Shown: positions 37,004 to 45,923 of the stretch, piece after piece
Layout of the letters: every line of letters starts with the position of its first letter
Numbering within the stretch: the stretch's first letter is position 1
Source: Flammeovirgaceae bacterium
GTDB taxonomy: Bacteria; Bacteroidota; Bacteroidia; Cytophagales; Cyclobacteriaceae
Direction of reading: 5' to 3'
Assembly (NCBI GenBank): GCA_023251155.1
Contig: JAHEZH010000002.1
Span: 80,976 to 144,975 of the forward strand
DNA length: 64,000 nt
Notes under the pieces: generated by a model
Databases searched by the model: none
Seen by the model: the letters and a program-made list of their open reading frames with translations, nothing else
What the model was told of the DNA's origin: nothing
Translations under genes and position numbers: made by a program

Positions 37004-37298
37004 TAGTTTAAGCACAACACGCTCCTGTTTCATCATTACGGGTGTAAGCCCATAACCCCGCAGTAGCAATTCAGTATTGCAGAACTGGAATTTCGGATGA
37101 TCTGCCTTGCATCGTATTCACTATCATCTCCACTAACTTTATTTTGCTGTGCATCCCACCAGTAAAACGAAATGAATAAAAAACGACTTAGTGTAAAGCG
37201 AGTCATAAGCGGCTTTTGATGACTAGCGCAAAATCAAACTGCCAATAACATGCTATGATCAGCATAGTATTGGCAGTAGATGACAGTTGTTTTTTACG
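37004..37298. other. Intergenic stretch with possible eroded coding trace and hairpin
   Basis: Between the M16 gene and the permease (36952-37298, 347 bases) no gene was found. On the minus strand, 36992-37117 gives about 42 open codons that end at a TGA inside the terminator. A second frame over the same stretch also reads plausibly, but both are interrupted and neither resembles a protein I know. The right third holds the hairpin at 37238-37277. Confidence 0.3.
37238..37277. terminator. Long hairpin after the permease gene
   Basis: ACTGCCAATA (37238-37247) pairs with TATTGGCAGT (37268-37277); inside it ATGCT and AGCAT can pair further. It begins 22 bases after the permease stop on the minus strand and is followed there by TTTGATTTTG, so it may end that transcript. 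Confidence 0.6.
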
Positions 37299-39704
37299 TT
37301 ATTCCGAGCGGAGCGATTTAGCCGGGTTAACCGTAGCCGCTTTGAAAGAGCGATACCCTACTGCAAGAATCGCAATACAGAAAGTGATGCCAATACCCGC
37401 CAGGAAAATCGTCGGGCCGATATCAATCTTGTAAGCAAATTGTTCCAGGTATTTGGTCATGATAAACCAGGCTGCCGGAGCTGCCAATGCAAAGCCAATT
37501 ACAATCAGCTTTATGAATTCTTTGGAAAAAAGAAATACAATGCTTTCCACCGTAGCTCCCAGTACTTTGCGCACGCCAATCTCCTTTGTTTTCTGGTTGG
37601 CCATGAAAGTAGCTAAGCCAAATAAACCAAGACAACCAATGAATATAGCGAGCGAAGTAAAAATGGATATCAGGGTTGACATCTTGCGTGTGCCATCGTA
37701 GAAGCTCTTGATGTTTTCATCGAGAAATTCATAACTGAAAATAAATTCGGGGTAGGCCTTCTCCCATTTTTGCTGTATCTGTGCTATGGCCGCCTGCATA
37801 TCCTGGGTTTTCAGTTTTAAGGACAGGTTCTGATAACCGCGTACGCGATTCGTCAATATCACCGGTGAAATTTCGGAGTGTAATGATACCGTATGAAAAT
37901 CTTCAATCACGCCCACCACCGGATAGCTCCTTCCATTCATTGACAATACTTTGCCGACAATTTCATCGTTCGTTTTAAAGCCGACTGTGTGCGCTAGTTT
38001 TTCATTGACAAGGTATCCGGTAATGGTATCCAGATCTGCGATGTTCTTGCCACTTACCAGTTTTAGTTTGAAAAGATCGATATAATCACCATCCACATAT
38101 TTCACCTGTGTACCATAGTCTTCCTCGTTGCCTTCTATTTTAAACCCGGTGCTGGATACGCTTCCTGATGATGGCGGTGTATTGCTAAGACTGGCCTTCT
38201 CCACACCGGGGATCGTCAGCATTTCATTTTTTAATGTGCGCATGCTGCTTACTCCATCATTACCTTTCAACGGTTTTTCATTTACCGGAATAGGTACCGT
38301 GAGGATGGCGTCTTTATCGAATCCCAGATTCTTCTTCTGGAAATAATCCATTTGCTGAATCATCACAATGGTGCCGATGATGAAGAATTGGGAGATAAAA
38401 AACTGCAGCACCACCAGGCTTCTGCGAAGTGCATAACCGGAAGAATTTTTATTGCTCACCAGGTTCTTCAACGCCAGCACGGGGTTAAATGCCGACACCA
38501 CAAACGAAGGATACAGTCCGGATAAGGTGGACACCACCACAATAATGGTCATCAGGAAAATCCATACACTGTAATCAGAACCAAGCCCAAGAGTGAGGCT
38601 TTGCTCCAGGAAGGGATTAAGCCAACCCAGTGCCGTTTGTGCTACCCCTAAAGCCAATAGTACTGAAATAATCGTAACCAAAGAGGTTTCTCCTAAAAAC
38701 TGAAGGATCAACTGACCTCGCGAGCTTCCTAACGATTTACGAACGCCTACTTCTTTAGAACGCTTGATGGCTTCCGCTGTAGTAAGGTTAATAAAATTGA
38801 TACAAGCCGTGACTACAAGAAACAGGGCAATCACACCCATTGTTACCATCACTGATTTGGGAGTAGTATTATAGGTATAGTTATTGTATCGGTCATCGGA
38901 ATGCAGTGTGCTTAATGGCTGCATGTTGTACGTAGCCTCATCTTTATTTTCTTCATGATACTTGTTGTAAAAAGCAGGGATCCGCGCTTCAATGGAAGCA
39001 ATGTTCTCTCCTTCTTTCAGCAGGAAATAACACTGCTCATCACTCCAGATGCTATTCCATCCCTCTTTCTCGTGCTCCGCTTTGATGGTAGAATAAGAAA
39101 GCATGAGGTGAAACGGAAAATCCGTATTGCTGGGATAATCCTCCATTACTGCGGTGATCTTGTATTCAATATTTTCATGAATCAATGTTTCCCCTACTAC
39201 ATCTTCTTTACCAAAATAGTGTAAGGCCGATTTCTTGGAGATAATCGCTTCATTCGGATCATCCAATCCTTTCTCCGCAGAGCCGATGATTATTTTGCGG
39301 TCGAATACTTTAAAGAAATTGGACTGTGTAAAGACTACTCCATTTTCACCACTGAATCGTTTTACATCACCGTCTTTCTGCGGAATCGTAATCAAATCTC
39401 CTCCGCGATAGGAAGTAAACACAACTTCTTCTGCTTCAGGGAAATCATTTTTAAATGCATCGGGCAATACTGTTGGAACACCCGCTCCATAATCCAAACC
39501 TTTAGTGCCTTTTGATTGGCTGGTAACCCGGTAAATACGATCGCGCTTGGAATGATAATTATCAAAACTGATGGTGTGCTTCAGCATCAGAAAAAGAATA
39601 AGACTACTGGCGATACCGAGCGTAAGTCCGGAGATGTTGATAATGGCAGTGGCCTTGCTACGCCACAGACTACGAAAAGCAGTTTTAATATAGTTTCTTA
39701 TCAT
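37299..39704 (-). CDS. FtsX/MacB-type ABC transporter permease
   Basis: An 801-residue protein (ATG at 39704; the open frame extends 42 codons further without homology). It starts M-I-R-N-Y-I-K-T-A-F-R-S-L, as do many Bacteroidota permeases, and has a first membrane helix near 20-40, a large periplasmic MacB_PCD domain, an FtsX core near 280-420, a second MacB_PCD domain and a second FtsX core to the end (E-I-G-V-R-K-V-L-G-A-T repeated). It lacks its own ATPase, which is not adjacent. A paralogue lies at 58346-60790. Confidence 0.88.
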   Translation of the reverse strand: MIRNYIKTAFRSLWRSKATAIINISGLTLGIASSLILFLMLKHTISFDNYHSKRDRIYRVTSQSKGTKGLDYGAGVPTVLPDAFKNDFPEAEEVVFTSYRGGDLITIPQKDGDVKRFSGENGVVFTQSNFFKVFDRKIIIGSAEKGLDDPNEAIISKKSALHYFGKEDVVGETLIHENIEYKITAVMEDYPSNTDFPFHLMLSYSTIKAEHEKEGWNSIWSDEQCYFLLKEGENIASIEARIPAFYNKYHEENKDEATYNMQPLSTLHSDDRYNNYTYNTTPKSVMVTMGVIALFLVVTACINFINLTTAEAIKRSKEVGVRKSLGSSRGQLILQFLGETSLVTIISVLLALGVAQTALGWLNPFLEQSLTLGLGSDYSVWIFLMTIIVVVSTLSGLYPSFVVSAFNPVLALKNLVSNKNSSGYALRRSLVVLQFFISQFFIIGTIVMIQQMDYFQKKNLGFDKDAILTVPIPVNEKPLKGNDGVSSMRTLKNEMLTIPGVEKASLSNTPPSSGSVSSTGFKIEGNEEDYGTQVKYVDGDYIDLFKLKLVSGKNIADLDTITGYLVNEKLAHTVGFKTNDEIVGKVLSMNGRSYPVVGVIEDFHTVSLHSEISPVILTNRVRGYQNLSLKLKTQDMQAAIAQIQQKWEKAYPEFIFSYEFLDENIKSFYDGTRKMSTLISIFTSLAIFIGCLGLFGLATFMANQKTKEIGVRKVLGATVESIVFLFSKEFIKLIVIGFALAAPAAWFIMTKYLEQFAYKIDIGPTIFLAGIGITFCIAILAVGYRSFKAATVNPAKSLRSE

Positions 39705-39901
39705 AAGGAAAAAATTCAGATTCGGGATTAGGATGATCGAAGGAACGGTAAAGTTGAATCCTTTTCCAACATTAGTGCCACCGCCTAAAAAGAGCCATAG
39801 AGTGGGTTTTCTATGCTGCGACTTGTTCACTTACGCATAAAAATGTTCGATACCGGACGGGAATTATACCGTAAAGAGTAGTGTTATTAGGCTGCAGCCA
39901 A

Positions 39902-39909
39902 TAACTTTG
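39902..39909 (+). promoter_or_regulatory. -7 element of the 49-codon gene
   Basis: TAACTTTG, perfect TAnnTTTG, ending 4 bases before the ATG at 39914. The predicted transcription start lies at the ATG. Confidence 0.6.
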
Positions 39910-39913
39910 AAGC

Positions 39914-40063
39914 ATGATTCAGCAGATCACCATTATCATTGCATTTATTGCCGCCGTGGCCTATCTCGGGCGCATGGTGTTCCGCTCTTTCCAAACCAAA
40001 AAAGGATGTGACACCAACTGTAAGTGTGACACCGCCAAGGCCGTAAACTTCCCCAAGAATTAG
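39914..40063 (+). CDS. FeoB-associated Cys-rich membrane protein-like, 49 residues
   Basis: The frame ATG 39914 to TAG 40061-40063 codes MIQQITIIIAFIAAVAYLGRM and then a Lys/Cys tail (K-K-G-C-D-T-N-C-K-C-D). One N-terminal membrane helix followed by a short cysteine cluster is the layout of the small FeoB-associated Cys-rich proteins common in Bacteroidota. The three cysteines could bind metal or an Fe-S unit. No feoA or feoB is nearby. The perfect -7 element right before the ATG supports expression. Confidence 0.7.
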   Translation: MIQQITIIIAFIAAVAYLGRMVFRSFQTKKGCDTNCKCDTAKAVNFPKN

Positions 40064-40100
40064 TTGGGTCCATGGCCATTTGCCTATCGGCTATTTTTAC

Positions 40101-41123
40101 TTAAGCCCAGACCTTAGTGCCTTCCGTACAATTGCGGCACATTTCTATTTCACTTCTCGATCGTAATAAGGTGGAACGAAAGTCATTATACTTTTCACCG
40201 TTCCAGATTTCTTTAAAAGTATTCTTAGTAAGATCACCCAATACAAAGTGTGCGTCTTTATCAAAACAACAAGGCACTACTTTTCCATCCCAGGTGATGA
40301 CACAACTGTGCCACATCTTCCAGCAATGGTCAAGCAGTTCATTTTTGATGGAGAAATTGCCATCGCTGTTTTTTTTGTAACGCGAATATTGATCAATGGT
40401 GGGAATGAGATCTGAACCATTTTCATAATCATAAATCTGTGCTGTTTTAAAAGCGACCTGATCTACTCCCAGCTCCTTTGCTAACTTCTTTACATCTTCT
40501 ACCTGATGCTGATTGGGCTTCACCACCAGATATTGGAAAATAACATGAGGTGTTTTTGATTTTAATTCCTTCTTCCAGTGAATGATATTCGTTGTTCCTT
40601 CAATTACTTTATCCAACCGGCCGCCAACACGATACGACTCATACGTTTCCTGCGTAGTGCCATCAATTGATATAATCAATCGATCCAAACCCGATTCTAC
40701 GGTTTTACGCGCATTGTCATCAGTAAGGTAATGGGCATTGGTCGATGTAGCGGTATAGATTTTCTTTTTGGAGGCATACTCTACCAGCGAAAGAAACTGA
40801 GGATGCAGATAGGGTTCACCTTGAAAATAAAAAATGAGATAAGAAAGGGTGGGAGCCAGTTCATTGATTACGCGATGAAACAAGTTATCCTTTAACATGC
40901 CCGTAGGCCGGGTGAATGACCTCAGTCCGCTGGGACACTCCGGGCAACGAAGGTTGCAGGAGGTAGTAGGTTCAATAGAAATGCTGATCGGCATTCCATT
41001 AATAATCGCCTTACCTGAATGACGTGAAGCGATATAGCTCGACAAAATCTGCCCCGCATTTTTTACGCGTGAGAAATTTTGCTTGCCGATTAAATTGACA
41101 CTATCGTAGACGGAGCCGATCAC
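40101..41123 (-). CDS. Radical SAM protein with SPASM domain
   Basis: A 340-residue protein read from GTG at 41123. The cluster motif C-N-L-R-C-P-E-C (CxxxCxxC) lies near residues 57-64, preceded by S-I-E-P-T-T. The C-terminal SPASM region carries further cysteines (C-W-K-M-W-H-S-C, V-V-P-C-C-F-D-K-D, C-R-N-C). Such enzymes modify peptides or small molecules with a 5'-deoxyadenosyl radical. The substrate is unknown; no precursor peptide gene was seen. Its GTG shares one base with the stop of the histidine kinase (TAGTG), so the two are translationally coupled. Confidence 0.9.
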   Translation of the reverse strand: MIGSVYDSVNLIGKQNFSRVKNAGQILSSYIASRHSGKAIINGMPISISIEPTTSCNLRCPECPSGLRSFTRPTGMLKDNLFHRVINELAPTLSYLIFYFQGEPYLHPQFLSLVEYASKKKIYTATSTNAHYLTDDNARKTVESGLDRLIISIDGTTQETYESYRVGGRLDKVIEGTTNIIHWKKELKSKTPHVIFQYLVVKPNQHQVEDVKKLAKELGVDQVAFKTAQIYDYENGSDLIPTIDQYSRYKKNSDGNFSIKNELLDHCWKMWHSCVITWDGKVVPCCFDKDAHFVLGDLTKNTFKEIWNGEKYNDFRSTLLRSRSEIEMCRNCTEGTKVWA

Positions 41124-42436
41124 TATTTTTGCAGTGGCAAGGTAACAACAAATTCAGAGCCGCGGCCATATTCCGATTTCACTCCGATCTTTCCATTCAG
41201 TTTCATCACTGTTTCCTTTACAATAAACAACCCCAGGCCAGACCCCGCAGAGCGGTCAGTCGCACGGAAAAACATATCAAAAATCCGGTCTTGTTTATCG
41301 GAAGGAATTCCTGTTCCATTGTCTGTAATGGTGATAACACAAAATCCTTCTTTCAGTTCCGTTTTCACTTCTACCCAGGGATTCTCCTGGCGCAGATTGT
41401 GATATTTGATGGCATTGCCCAATATATTCGATAATATAATGCGCGTTCTCCCTTTATCCAGGAGCAGCGACTCATCGGCCGATGAAATATAGACTTCAAT
41501 CTTGTCTGTTCCGTCCAGGTACTGAAGGTGGGAGACGACATCGCCAATCAGTTCTTTCAGGTTGACTAACTCATGCACCACTTCGGTTCTTGAATTGCGC
41601 GAATATTCAATGATCTCTTTAATGAACTCGTCCAGTTTGGTAACACGATCACCAATCAGTTCAAAATATTTCTTATCATTTGTGCTGTCAGGCTCAGCCA
41701 GGGCAATGCGTACTAATCCCTGAATGGATAGTAAGGGCGATCTCAGGTCATGCGAGGCACTGTAAACGAACCGATCCAGTTCACTATTGATCTTTTCCAG
41801 ATTTTCTTTTTTCTCACCCGCATCAATGGCATAAGCGCGAAGCAAATGTTCTGATTTTTTATTGGTCCTGATCATAAAATCAAAACATAAAAACAGAATC
41901 AGCGCAGACGTTATCTGATTAATGACCATGTTTCGCTGACCATGTGTTGATAAAGAAAGCTGGTGATCACCAAGAAGTTTAAAATCGCTTAGTATCAGTG
42001 CCACCATTAACGCCATGGGGAGAAAAACAAACGTCCATTTCCATACTTTCTGTGAATCATCAAAGATCATATAGGCAATGATGATCATGGGAAAGAAATA
42101 TACAAAAGCCACCCGATCGGGAGGAATCACCGAGCACATTACCGTGAGTAGTCCATTCAATAATAATAGGAGTATAACACGCGAAGGAACGGGGCGGCCC
42201 AATTTGTTGAAAACAAAAGCGACTATAATGACAATAAAAAGTAAAAAGTCCATCAAGGGGATGGGGGCTATACCCTGATCGAGCACATCTTTGATAAAGG
42301 TAAAAAAGGCAACGGCAGCTGCCATGACCAGAATCCGGGAGTACAACACGTTTCTGCGGGCAGAGAAAAAATCCTCGGTGGAAGCGGGGGCATGTATGCC
42401 AAAATATAAACTTGCGTTTTTAACTAAATCTCTCAT
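41123..42436 (-). CDS. Sensor histidine kinase, six-helix membrane sensor
   Basis: A 437-residue protein. Six membrane segments (about residues 32-200) form the sensor with little periplasmic loop. A short coiled coil leads to the HisKA dimerisation helix with phospho-acceptor His in S-A-S-H-D-L-R-S-P. The HATPase domain has N-A-I-K-Y-H (N box), D-N-G-T-G-I-P (G1) and G-S-G-L-G-L-F (G2). It should be active. No response regulator is adjacent; the cotranscribed gene is the radical SAM protein. Confidence 0.92.
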   Translation of the reverse strand: MRDLVKNASLYFGIHAPASTEDFFSARRNVLYSRILVMAAAVAFFTFIKDVLDQGIAPIPLMDFLLFIVIIVAFVFNKLGRPVPSRVILLLLLNGLLTVMCSVIPPDRVAFVYFFPMIIIAYMIFDDSQKVWKWTFVFLPMALMVALILSDFKLLGDHQLSLSTHGQRNMVINQITSALILFLCFDFMIRTNKKSEHLLRAYAIDAGEKKENLEKINSELDRFVYSASHDLRSPLLSIQGLVRIALAEPDSTNDKKYFELIGDRVTKLDEFIKEIIEYSRNSRTEVVHELVNLKELIGDVVSHLQYLDGTDKIEVYISSADESLLLDKGRTRIILSNILGNAIKYHNLRQENPWVEVKTELKEGFCVITITDNGTGIPSDKQDRIFDMFFRATDRSAGSGLGLFIVKETVMKLNGKIGVKSEYGRGSEFVVTLPLQK

Positions 42437-42525
42437 TACTTCTCAACCACCAATCAATAGATTAAAATCAAACTTCAAAGAAAGTCTAATAAATCCGCTT
42501 CCTTGTTATCTTGCGATTCAATACT

Positions 42526-43680
42526 ATGAAAAAATTTCTTTCCGCCCTTCTTGTTCTATCCGGTTCGCTCTTATCAGCCCAAATTCAACTTTCCAATAAG
42601 GCAGAAATTTCCATCATTACCTGTGGGCCAACTCAGGCCGAGTTGTATTCCGCATTTGGGCATAGTGCCATTCGTGTTTACGATTCGTTGAACCAGATAG
42701 ACGCTGCGTATAACTATGGATTATTTTCATTCGATCAACCTAATTTCTATTTGAATTTTGCCCGTGGCAGTTCGTTCTATATTCTTGGTGTGCAGTCGTA
42801 CCCTGATTTCAGATACACCTATATCTATTACAATCGTTCTCTTCACGAACAAAAACTCAACCTCACACCAGAGCAAAAGCAAAAGGTCTTTGACTTCCTG
42901 CAATGGAATGCACTGCCCGAAAACAGAAGTTATCGCTACGATTACTTTTATGACAACTGCGCTACGCGTGTTCGCGATGTATTCGATAAAACCTTGAAAG
43001 GTGAGGTGAAGTTTGATAGTACTTACATCAAAACCGATTATACGATCCGTAACCTCACCGATCTCTATTTGCAACAACAGCCCTGGGGCGACCTTGGCAT
43101 TGACATCTGCCTTGGCTTACCAATGGACAAGAAAGCTTCTCCTTACGAATACATGTTTTTGCCTGATTATATCGAGTCGTCCTTCGATCATGCGACCATC
43201 AATGGCGAACCTCTGGTAAAAAGAAAAATCAGTGTCTATGAAGCCGCAGCCAAACCGGTTGAAAGCCTGCCCCACCCATTCCTTGTATTTGGCATCTTCT
43301 TATTGGTCACTGTCGTTATCTCTTTCTTCGATTGGAAAAAGAAAAAACTATCGAAGTGGTTTGACCTGATTCTGTTTACTGTTTTGGGATTAGTGGGGGT
43401 AGTGCTTTTGTTGCTGTGGACATCTACCGATCATAAAGCAGCAGCCAGCAATTTCAATTTACTGTGGGCATTGCCTACACATCTATTAGTATGGGGATTA
43501 TTAAAGAAGGCTCCCTCTGTCTTTATCAAAAACTACTTTTTAGTTGCCGCTATTATCACCGGATTATTATTGATCACGTGGGCTATTCTGCCACAGCAAA
43601 TCAACGTGTTCTTAGTTCCTCTTGTGGTTGCCATCCTGGTGAGGGCGGCTATTATCTATCATCATCTGCGATTAAAATAA
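42526..43680 (+). CDS. DUF4105 membrane protein
   Basis: A 384-residue protein (ATG at 42526, with a clean signal peptide M-K-K-F-L-S-A-L-L; an ATG 15 bases upstream is less likely). The N-terminal 230 residues are the periplasmic DUF4105 domain, with A-F-G-H-S-A-I-R-V near 44 and D-N-C-A-T-R near 147, the residues that would build a cysteine-histidine site. Five to six membrane helices follow (about residues 250-380). The function is unknown; the domain is often called a Lnb-like N-terminal periplasmic domain. Confidence 0.85.
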   Translation: MKKFLSALLVLSGSLLSAQIQLSNKAEISIITCGPTQAELYSAFGHSAIRVYDSLNQIDAAYNYGLFSFDQPNFYLNFARGSSFYILGVQSYPDFRYTYIYYNRSLHEQKLNLTPEQKQKVFDFLQWNALPENRSYRYDYFYDNCATRVRDVFDKTLKGEVKFDSTYIKTDYTIRNLTDLYLQQQPWGDLGIDICLGLPMDKKASPYEYMFLPDYIESSFDHATINGEPLVKRKISVYEAAAKPVESLPHPFLVFGIFLLVTVVISFFDWKKKKLSKWFDLILFTVLGLVGVVLLLLWTSTDHKAAASNFNLLWALPTHLLVWGLLKKAPSVFIKNYFLVAAIITGLLLITWAILPQQINVFLVPLVVAILVRAAIIYHHLRLK

Positions 43681-43772
43681 ACCCATAGAGAACGACTTCC
43701 TGCCGACAACCGTCATATAAATTCCTTTTGTTTTTCTCATTGCTATAACTTCCTTTACATAAAAGCTAATCC

Positions 43773-45068
43773 ATGTCGGAGAAAAGAAAGTTTGGTTTTG
43801 AAACCCGGATGCTTCATGCCGGGCATATCCCTGATTCGCATACCGGAGCGCGCGCTGTTCCGATCTATCAAACAGCCAGTTATGTTTTTGATAATGCAGA
43901 TCATGCGGCATCGCTGTTTGAATTAAAACAATACGGAAACATTTATTCGCGTATCAGCAATCCTACCAATGCCGTGTTTGAAGAACGCATGGCTTCACTG
44001 GAAGGAGGCACAGGAGCGGTGGCCGTATCGAGCGGGCAATCCGCCCAGATGCTCACCATGATGACGTTGCTCAATCCGGGTGATGAGATCGTTGCTTCAT
44101 CGCATTTATACGGTGGTACGTACACCCAATTCGAGCATACCTTCAAAAAGCTTTCGCTGAAAGTGACCTTTGTAGATCCTTCCGACATTGCTAACTGGGA
44201 GAAAGCCATCACCCCCAAAACAAAAGTGCTGTATGGAGAAACCATTGGTAATCCTGCGGGCAGTATTTTTGATTTTGAAAGTGTATCCGCATTAGCGAAA
44301 GCGAACAACATACCTTTAGTCATTGACAACACACTGGCTTCGCCCTACCTCTGCCGACCAATGGAATGGGGTGCCGATATTGTATTGCATTCCGCTACCA
44401 AGTTCATCAACGGACAAGGCACCGCCATTGCCGGAGTGGTTGTTGAGTCAGGAAAGTTTGATTACACCCATTTCCCTGCGGTATCAGCACCATCTATACC
44501 GTATCACAACCTGAACTTCTATGAAACGTTCGGGCATTATGGTTTTCTGATGAAGCTGCGTGCGGAAACATTGCGCAACACGGGTTCGTGCTTATCTGCG
44601 TTCGATGCATTTTTATTGATACAAGGGTTACAGACATTATCCATTCGCATGGATCGCCATGTGCAGAATGCGTTGGCCATTGCTACTTTCTTAAAGCAAC
44701 ATCCTATGGTAGAGTGGGTGAACTATGCCGGCTTGCCCGATCATCCGCATCATGAGCGTGCTAAGAAGTACTTACCCAAAGGAGCAAGCTCCGTTTTTGC
44801 TTTCGGATTGAAATCGAAAAACAATAACGCCCGCGAAACAGGCAAGAAGTTTATCGAAGCACTTCAGATCTTTTCACACGTGGCCAATCTTGGTGACAGC
44901 AAAAGCCTGGTGATCCATCCGGCCTCCACCACGCACCAGCAGCTTTCCGATGAAGAGTTGAAGAGAGCCAAAGTGAACCCTGAACTGATACGAATTTCTG
45001 TAGGAATAGAAACAACTGACGACTTAATATGGGACTTGGAACAAGCCTTTCATGCGATATCTCAATGA
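43773..45068 (+). CDS. metY: O-acetylhomoserine aminocarboxypropyltransferase (sulfhydrylase)
   Basis: A 431-residue Cys/Met-metabolism PLP enzyme. It starts F-E-T-R-M-L-H-A-G, has Y-S-R-I-S-N-P-T near 58, a PLP lysine in H-S-A-T-K-F and the family-specific segment G-A-R-A-V-P-I-Y-Q-T. It joins sulfide to O-acetylhomoserine, giving homocysteine. The longer C-terminal part (about 430 residues) favours MetY over the shorter MetB/MetZ types. Its TGA overlaps the ATG of the CoA-binding protein gene (ATGA). Confidence 0.92.
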   Translation: MSEKRKFGFETRMLHAGHIPDSHTGARAVPIYQTASYVFDNADHAASLFELKQYGNIYSRISNPTNAVFEERMASLEGGTGAVAVSSGQSAQMLTMMTLLNPGDEIVASSHLYGGTYTQFEHTFKKLSLKVTFVDPSDIANWEKAITPKTKVLYGETIGNPAGSIFDFESVSALAKANNIPLVIDNTLASPYLCRPMEWGADIVLHSATKFINGQGTAIAGVVVESGKFDYTHFPAVSAPSIPYHNLNFYETFGHYGFLMKLRAETLRNTGSCLSAFDAFLLIQGLQTLSIRMDRHVQNALAIATFLKQHPMVEWVNYAGLPDHPHHERAKKYLPKGASSVFAFGLKSKNNNARETGKKFIEALQIFSHVANLGDSKSLVIHPASTTHQQLSDEELKRAKVNPELIRISVGIETTDDLIWDLEQAFHAISQ

Positions 45069-45568
45069 ACACTAACCTTAGTGCAGAAGAGAGAAATAAC
45101 TACCAGAACACCGATACCATCCGAAGACTACTGAACACTTCGCGCAACATTGCCATTGTAGGACTGTCGGACAAGAAAGAACGCGCCAGCAATTTTGTTG
45201 GCTCCTATCTTTTATCCGAAGGATATAACGTCATTCCTGTCAATCCATTGAAGCAGGAAATCCTGGGACAGAGATGCTATCCGGATTTAAAAAGTATTCC
45301 TGTTCCTGTTGATCTGGTTGACATCTTTCGCCGACCCGATGAATGCGTGAACATCGTTAAAGAAGCCATCGAAATAAAAGCGAAGGCGGTATGGATGCAG
45401 CTGGGGATTGTCAATCGTGATGCCGCCCAACTGGCTCTAGACAACGGACTGATGGTGGTGATGGATCGCTGTATAAAAATGGAGCACGGCCGCTTTAGTG
45501 GAAACCTTCATTGGGCGGGAATGAATACAGAGATTATTACAGCGAAGAAGGCAAGTAGGTTTATTTAA
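45065..45568 (+). CDS. CoA-binding protein (YccU family)
   Basis: A 167-residue Rossmann-fold protein starting at the ATG that overlaps the metY stop. The motif N-I-A-I-V-G-L-S-D-K-K-x-R-x-S-x-x-V-x-x-Y-L (about residues 30-51) and V-D-I-F-R-x-P-D-E near 90 are those of the CoA-binding domain. The exact function is not known for the family; coupling to metY suggests a link to sulfur or acyl-CoA metabolism. Confidence 0.9.
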   Translation: MNTNLSAEERNNYQNTDTIRRLLNTSRNIAIVGLSDKKERASNFVGSYLLSEGYNVIPVNPLKQEILGQRCYPDLKSIPVPVDLVDIFRRPDECVNIVKEAIEIKAKAVWMQLGIVNRDAAQLALDNGLMVVMDRCIKMEHGRFSGNLHWAGMNTEIITAKKASRFI

Positions 45569-45609
45569 AATTATTGTATGAATTGGTGTGTCTTTCTATC
45601 TTAGAAGAG

Positions 45610-45900
45610 ATGCTACTAATTAAACAAGTCCTCTACTATTTTTTCAAGCTTCCATTCATTCTTTCAATTGGAATAGCCGCCTACTTAAGCGGGGATGAGA
45701 CGAATCAAATTGCCCTCTTTATTATGGCTTGGTGTTTTATTTGGTATTTGATTCTTGCCGTAAAGGAAAGATCTTATTCATTCTTTGGATATTTCTATTT
45801 ATCAATCCTCTATTTGATTGGAGCGCTTGTGGTAAATGTATTTCTTGATGATGCCCCTGAAAAAAATGAAGGTTCTCCACCTTTTGATGGAGAACCTTGA
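45610..45900 (+). CDS. Small three-helix membrane protein
   Basis: A 96-residue protein from ATG 45610 (a TTG at 45574 would add 12 residues). Three membrane helices (about residues 5-25, 31-48 and 58-78) precede a polar tail (D-A-P-E-K-N-E-G-S-P-P-F-D-G-E-P). No family recognised. The last 30 bases double as a terminator for the opposing lpd gene. The gene could be an orphan; its reality rests on the open frame and clean hydrophobic pattern. Confidence 0.6.
   Translation: MLLIKQVLYYFFKLPFILSIGIAAYLSGDETNQIALFIMAWCFIWYLILAVKERSYSFFGYFYLSILYLIGALVVNVFLDDAPEKNEGSPPFDGEP
45869..45898 (-). terminator. Terminator of the odh-lpd operon inside the opposing gene
   Basis: AAGGTTCTCC (45869-45878) and GGAGAACCTT (45889-45898) are perfect complements. 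On the minus strand the stem starts 26 bases after the lpd stop and is followed by CATTTTTTT, a good T-run. On the plus strand there is no T-run, so it works for lpd only. Confidence 0.8.
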
Positions 45901-45923
45901 AAGGCAACAAAATATTTTATGCC

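Noticed and set aside
45574..45609. TTG start for the small membrane protein at 45610
   Set aside because: ATG at 45610 is preceded by a purine-rich stretch and begins directly before the first helix; the 12 extra residues add nothing.
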